NCBI GenBank assembly: GCA_027625915.1
Contig: JANTQA010000032.1
Location: forward strand, 6,510,001-6,574,000
From: Anaeramoeba flamelloides
Taxonomy: Eukaryota; Metamonada; Anaeramoebidae
DNA: 64,000 bases
Direction of reading: 5' to 3'
The position numbers and the translations under genes were made by a program. Below, one piece after another: positions 58,554 to 64,000 of the stretch; the first letter of the stretch is position 1; every line of letters begins with the position of its first letter. The notes beneath the pieces are model-generated. The model made no database searches. It had not been told where the DNA came from and worked only from the letters and a program-made list of their open reading frames with translations.

Positions 58554-61500
58554 TTAAAAAGCACCAAATCCATATGAAAGAAGGACTGCAAGTAAAAGTG
58601 CAAACGTAGAACTTGCTTTGCCTAAAACTGGTTTAGCTTCCCATTTCTTTTCACAGAGCCCATTCTGTGGAGTAACCTGACTAAAAGTAATTTGTTTTGA
58701 GTTACCATTGTTTTTCCAAAACTATTAATAAAAAATCGAAATGTAAAAAAAAAAAAAAAAAAAATGAGAATGTAAGTTTTTTGAGAAGGGAAATTAAATA
58801 GGAAAAAATTAAGAAAAAATATATAAAGTTGTTGTTTTTATTATTATGGAAGAAGTGTAAATTATACTCTAGTTGATCTTATACTTAAATTTCCTTTCTG
58901 AAATGGAATTTAAGTGTAAAATCATGGGTTTCATGATTTTTAATTAAGGGAAATAGTTTCAAACATTTTGTTTTGAAATTAATTCATTAAGATTTTTTTT
59001 TTTTTTTTAATTTGTTATGAAATATTAATCTATCTTTTTCATAGGAAGGATAGACCCATAAAAAATGATCAATATTTTCAATAATTTTAATAAAGAGATC
59101 TAAATATTTGAACAACTATAGATCAAATGAAATAGGTTACTTTATTAAGTTTTTTAGAACTTTATAGATGGTTTTAATCTATAAAGTGCTAAGGTTTTAA
59201 GAATAAGATTTGGTAAAAATTTGTCATTTTAAAGAGTGCCTAATAACAATCAAAAATTAACCGACATGTGAAGTGTGATCGATCTCCAATAATCAATAAT
59301 CAAAAAAGAGGACATTTTTAGAAAAAAGCACTTAATAGTGACACTTCGATTTCCAATTAGAGTGGTTCTGGATATTATAATTTTGAAAACAACTGTGTTG
59401 GTTTCGAAGTGTTGCTCTTGGTCGCTTTTTGAGATATCGAAGATTTTTTTTTTTCATTTTTTACTATTCTCAAATGAGTTATTATTTTCTCTCAAGAATC
59501 TTACAAAATCCTTACTCTTTCAAATATAGAGGGTTACAATCTAACCACAAATTAGATTAAATCGAATTAAATTTATTTTATACTGAAATAAAACAATTTG
59601 TTTTAAATTAAAGAAATTTAACCATTTGGAAATAAAAAAAAAAAACAATTAATTGTTTTTTAAAAATTTTGATTTTTTGGAATTGAGAATTCTTTAAAAA
59701 CTTTTTTTTTGTTGGTTAGATTGTTTGAAAATTGAGATTTCTTTTCAACTTTTTTTTTTAATTGAATTTTTTGCCAATGAGATCAACTCAAAATTTTTTT
59801 TTTTTAAATTGAATTTTTTGCCAATAGAGATTTTTTCTCTGAAATTTTTTTTTTGTTATTTGAATTTTATCAATTAAAAGAAGGGCAATTTCAAAATACC
59901 CTGTTTAGGTTTCAAGTCACTCCTTGAGTATGGAGCAAATCCATGGTAAACGACTAGACCCTTAAGATCAAAATGAACATTGTTGTTGTTTTTTTTTAAA
60001 GGGAATTAAAGAAATTTGAGTTTTTCAATTAGGAAGAAAAGATAAAGTGATTTGTTTTGCTTTACTTCACAAAGAGACCAGTTTTCCTGATCTGAATTCT
60101 TCTACTTAGTTCATATTTATCCTTTAAAATACAATTATAAAAAATAATAATCAATATTTAAAAAATTTTTTTGGATACGCCGCTATGACTGAAACAAAGT
60201 TGACATCTAAATCTTGATATAAAAAAAAAACACAAAAATAAAAACTTACCCAAGTAAATAGCGGGAAATACAAAATCAGGGTTAATTGAACAATTGTGAC
60301 AAAATTCAGAAAAACATAAGTAATTTTATCAACAATTATTTGGCTTGACTTATTACGCACTTCAGCAGGGCTACAAACATAAAATAGAATTCTAATTGCG
60401 GTGTCAATTAATACTTCAACAATTGAGAATGCCCATGTCACTATTGTTGCTACAAAAAGAGCTGACGTATGTAACAGTGTTAGCATTCGTATAAAAAATT
60501 TAGGAATGAAGGTAAAAAGGTATTGCATGAATAAAGAAGCAGGATCAAATGCTTCGGTTGGAGTTGCTTGGGTTGTATTTTGGGTTGTTGTTCTGGTTAA
60601 TACCAATTTTTCATTTCCTTGATTATTATTATTCCTAGTTTGGGCAATGCTTGTGATTTCTTTGGCTAGGTTTAGAATATCTTCTTTGGTGATGTTGTCG
60701 ACCAAGCGTAAATTTTCAACAAGGTTCATTAATTGTGATGTTTGCTGATTTTGCCCAAGATTTGATATTTCTTTTTCAAGGACATCAATGATCTTGCTCA
60801 TCTCTTCATTTTGGGAGTTGTTGGTTTGATTCATGTTGCCCATATTCATGTTCATATTGTTCATGTTCATTTGGTTAAAATCATTGCTTTGTCCAACAAA
60901 CATTTCTCCTCCAAAATTATTACTATTTTCTTGGTATTGGGGTGGCTGGTCATAATTAAGCGTCATATTATTATTCATTTTCATGTTCATACCCATGCCC
61001 ATGTTCATTTGGTTGGTATTTAATGGACCACGGTTAAATTGTGCCTTGTTTAATTCAGATGTGAGCCCATTTGCAAGATTCAGAATGTCTTGGTTAAAAC
61101 CTCCTCCACCGAAGGTTTGCATTTCAAACTCTTCTCCCATCGTTTGGTTATTATTAGTTTGGGTAAGTGTAGAGACACTCACTTCATTCGCAGATGGATC
61201 TTTGGGACTACAAAAAGTTCCATATTTGATTATTCCACGAAGTATCCCGATTGCATGAGAAACACCTTTGGTTGAAATTAGTTTTTTGTTTTTTTAATAT
61301 AAAATGAAAAACAAGATCAACAAGTCAGATATTTTTTACTACATAAACAAGAAATTTAAAGGATTTTTGATCAATTAGTTCAAATTAAGAAAAAATTTTC
61401 ATATGTTATGGAATTTGCCAGAAGTGTTTTCACAGTTTGGTGTTTGTTTTGAAACTTTTGGGGTGTTTTGGATCTACTAATTTTTATTCAAAAAAGAAAT

Positions 61501-62176
61501 TTATTCGAACGTTAATCTTGCCTTCATTAAAGCCAGGCAAAAAAAAACTCTAAAAATAAATTTAGGGTTTATGAAGTGCCATAGAGTGCCTGATTTTCTT
61601 GAGGTTTTCTGTTTTATCTGTGAAGTGTTATAGGTTTTTTTGAGGTTTTCTATTTATTTGGAAAACTCAAAAAAACCCAAATGTGGTCTTTTTTAATTTT
61701 TGAAAAAAAAAGTGAAAATTGAATAAATTTTCTTTTTATTTCAAAAATTAAAAAAAACCTAACTGCAAACATAAGGTAATTTGGTTGAATAACTTACCTC
61801 TAATAATAAAAAAAAAAAAGAAATTAGATTTTTTTTGATGTTTTAAACAAAAAAGGAGATTTTCTTTTTTCAGAAAGAAAATTCAAAAATATATGAAAGA
61901 ATCTTTTTTAGGATCTTTGTTGATGAGTTGAAACTGTTTTTTTTTGATTAGTTTTAGTATTTTTGGGGTGTGGGTCTTAAAAAGAAATTCGAAGGATTCT
62001 TGGAAACAATAAAGAACAAATAAAAGAAAAAATTTTTTGTTTTTTTTTTGTTAAAGAAGAAGGAGACAAAAAGTTCAATTACCAAAAATAGTGAAGAAGA
62101 CTATCAAAAATTGTTTTGTTTCATCACTCATCCCACTATTTCGGCTGTCATAATTAGTGTTATCGTAATAACTCAT
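58554..62176 (-). CDS. multi-pass membrane protein, three exons
   Basis: Model: complement(join(58554..58721, 60250..61265, 62083..62176)), 425 codons plus stop. Exon 1 starts at the ATG at 62176, directly after an acceptor-like TTTCTCCTCAG, so a 5' leader intron is likely. The junction FTIFG/VSHAIG joins in phase 1. The exon 2 donor is a consensus GTAAGT after FPLFTW. The downstream exon (58554..58721, GC-rich, acceptor TTATTAATAG) continues in phase 0 and ends in a hydrophobic tail ASSTFALLLAVLLSYGFGAF. Membrane segments: residues about 24-48 (FLIVFFTIFGVSHAIGILRG), two to three near 270-365 (LLHTSALFVATIVTWAF, YVFLNFVTIVQLTLILYF) and the C-terminal tail. The middle is Asn/Met-rich (MNMNNMNMNMGNMNQ). 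A nearer acceptor (TTTGTTTCAG, ending 60189) would instead end the protein after one codon. Family not recognised. Confidence 0.6.
59203..59961. mobile_element. TTAA-type element family B, copy 2 (in an intron)
   Basis: Matches 1781-2466, including CGATCGATCTCCAA-type and AAAAAAGAGGACATTTTT blocks and the right end GACTAGACCC before TTAA (59962-59965). The left end is decayed. It lies in the last intron of the membrane-protein gene. The short frame at 59338-59529 is element sequence. Confidence 0.68.
61560..61770. repeat. fragment of repeat family F (in an intron)
   Basis: Contains the AGGTTTTTTTGAGGTTTTCT and TTTATTTCAAAAATTAAAAA blocks of family F. Lies in the first intron (61266-62082) of the membrane-protein gene. 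Confidence 0.5.
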
Positions 62177-63005
62177 CTGAGGAGAAAGATAAAAAATATT
62201 GTATTGAAAAAAGTGTAAAAGAATTAGTTTAAAAATGAGAAGTTGAATTTTTTTTGACAACCAGAATCAAACACAAATGATGTTTTCAATTTGGAATTCA
62301 CAATTCTATTATTTTGTAAAAGTTTCCCAACCTGATTCCATAATTAATTTTTTTTGCCAATATAAAAACAGTTTGGGTAATTAAAAAAAATTTGTTATCG
62401 TTTTTTAAGGACTACGTATCAGATTAAAATTCATAGGTAAAATGTGTTCCAATCGGGTTCTACCTGTTGGTAACTCTCACAAAATTTTATTTGGTGAGAT
62501 CTAAGTAGTAAAAAATGACTTTTTTTCAAAAAAATTTAAACTCCTAGTTTTCCGAAATGAAAAAATGAAAAAGAATGTTGGTAAATATCGAATTTTTGAG
62601 AAAATTACACTTTAAAACAATTTTTAAAACTCTTACACATTTTTGGTAGGTTTAAATGTTTTGTATTTTTTGGTTCTGGGGTTAAGATGATTAGGTTTTA
62701 AAAATTGTTCAAAGAGATTAAAAATTCGGAAAGTGAAAAATTTTTGATGAAAAAGTCTGTTGTTTTACAATAAAGACATTTTTTTGAATAATTTCTTCCA
62801 TAAAGTGTTTTATAGTTGGATTAAATCCACGAAAATTCCCAATTCCATAAATATAAAGATCATTTTTTCTCTATTTACACAATATTTTATTTTTAAAAAT
62901 ACAAAAAAACTGACTAATTTTTGCAAATTTAATTTCAAAAAGAGCTTTTTATTAAAAATTCTTCAAAACCATTACCAGATATCCTCTACCCAATTTATCT
63001 TGATA
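62177..63005. other. upstream spacer of the membrane-protein gene
   Basis: AT-rich. TTAAGGACTACGTATC at about 62407 looks like another TTAA-type element end without a visible partner. No gene supported; the frame at 62760-63113 (+) runs into a MITE and is rejected. Confidence 0.35.
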
Positions 63006-63198
63006 AAGCCAGTTTCACCTTTAAGGCACAAACTTTCAACGAAATTTCAAGCACAAAAAAATCTAAAATTAAGGTATAAAATTTGTTTTTTTTTTTACAA
63101 TTTATTTTACTAGAAACTGAATTTTGTGCTTTAATTTGGTATTTTTACTGTGCCTTAAATTTCGTTGAAAGTTTCTTCCTTAAAAGTTGAATTGACTA
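63006..63198. mobile_element. family C MITE, copy 7
   Basis: 193 bp palindrome flanked by TA. The ends are more diverged (AAGCCAGTTTCAC on the left, TTGACTA on the right) than other copies, so it is probably older. Confidence 0.78.
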
Positions 63199-64000
63199 TA
63201 TAAAAAATTATGTTTTGGGATAGAAACGATCCTAAAAAAGTTATTACCAAAAAATCCCATTAAACATGTAAAGTTCTTTATCATTGGATTAAGTTCTTCC
63301 ACAAACAATTCAAGGGGGAACTCTCCTCTAAGTCATGATTGGGAGATTTAATTTAAGGAACAACAAAAAGATCCAAAAAAAATAATAATAAGTAAAAATC
63401 ACATCTTATGTAATTATTAATAAATTCCATTCCAGTTATCGCATGGATATTTATAATATCCTGAAATTTGTTTTCTATGCTGAATTTTTATACATGTAAA
63501 ACAAACCATAAAAGTGGTTATTAAAAATCATCATAAATCATAAAATTTATAATATTCTATTAAAATCAGGTATCCATTTTTTTGTTTTAGCAATTGAAAA
63601 AGAAATTCATTAAAAATACTTAAACTAAAATGGATCTCCAATTTCATAAACTATTAAAATCCCATGTTTTTCAATTTAAAAAACAATGATCGAAAAATAC
63701 TTTCAAGTTTTCAGGATTTCTGTGATTTCTTTTTTTATGAAAATTTAATTATTGTCTTGGTTTTTTTACAAATAAATTTCTCAAATAAAGTAAGAGAAGT
63801 TAAAATTTATATCTGATAATCTGGAATTGGATTTTCTATTTCACAAAACACAATTTTATAATAGACAACCAATTTCTATGTCTTTAAATATTTAGTAGGG
63901 AAACTGGAACAGCTATGTGGTTTGTGGGATAATTTACAATTATACCTAACCCAAAGGTCAAAATCATTGGGAACACGATCATTAAGATTTAAAGATGTTT
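63199..64000. other. AT-rich spacer to window end
   Basis: No gene recognised. A small hairpin-like patch (AACTCTCCTCTAAGTCATGA to TTGGGAGATTT, about 63320-63350) is the only local structure noted. Confidence 0.35.

Noticed and set aside
1-64000. tRNA, rRNA, snRNA genes and CRISPR arrays
   Set aside because: No B-box-like, 5S-like or U6-like sequence and no regular spaced repeats were found on reading; a covariance-model scan was not possible.

Overview
The window is very AT-rich eukaryotic nuclear DNA. Its few long protein genes are interrupted by GT-AG introns and separated by long, repeat-filled, AT-rich spacers. Coding exons stand out by higher GC. The proteins carry long inserts rich in Lys, Glu, Asn and Gln, and the set (eIF2B delta, Trm5, a ChAPs/exomer protein, an STK11IP-like LRR protein, BTB and PAS proteins) is that of a free-living protist. 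An Anaeramoeba-like amoeba is my best guess, but this is inference: no rRNA, tRNA or organelle gene is present to settle it.

Layout. 1-2.6 kb: a possible 3' gene end, then two TTAA-flanked elements side by side. 2.7-10.1 kb (-): one STK11IP/LIP1-like LRR gene in three exons, with a 3.2-kb intron full of repeats. 10.4-15.6 kb: elements and AT-rich spacer. 15.8-17.1 kb (+): Trm5-family tRNA methyltransferase. 17-25 kb: repeats, a large foldback, and a decayed LINE with an RRM-type ORF1 and a reverse transcriptase, cut by four copies of a 200-bp palindromic MITE. 25.3-26.2 kb: a GC-rich island I could not assign. 27.8-31.3 kb (-): ChAPs protein. 34.5-35.1 kb (+) and 36.8-37.8 kb (-): two small multi-exon gene models built from splice sites. 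38.4-39.3 kb (-): two-exon PAS protein. 44.3-46.2 kb (-): eIF2B delta with N-terminal repeats. 46.8-49 kb: two more LINE remnants. 51.1-53.1 kb (-): BTB-BACK protein with a glutamine-amidotransferase-like C-terminus. 56-57.8 kb: more TTAA elements. 58.6-62.2 kb (-): multi-pass membrane protein gene in three exons.

Mobile DNA dominates. Most repeats fall into two groups: elements flanked by TTAA with GG or GGG termini (piggyBac-like, non-autonomous; at least six sub-families), and a TA-flanked palindromic MITE with seven copies. Two long foldbacks have 3-bp target duplications. Many sit inside introns, which explains why several genes look split. No tRNA, rRNA, CRISPR or intact transposase gene was seen. 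No LTR element could be supported.

The genes do not form a pathway. eIF2B delta and Trm5 serve translation, ChAPs serves Golgi-to-surface sorting, and the LRR, BTB and PAS proteins are probably signalling or scaffold proteins.
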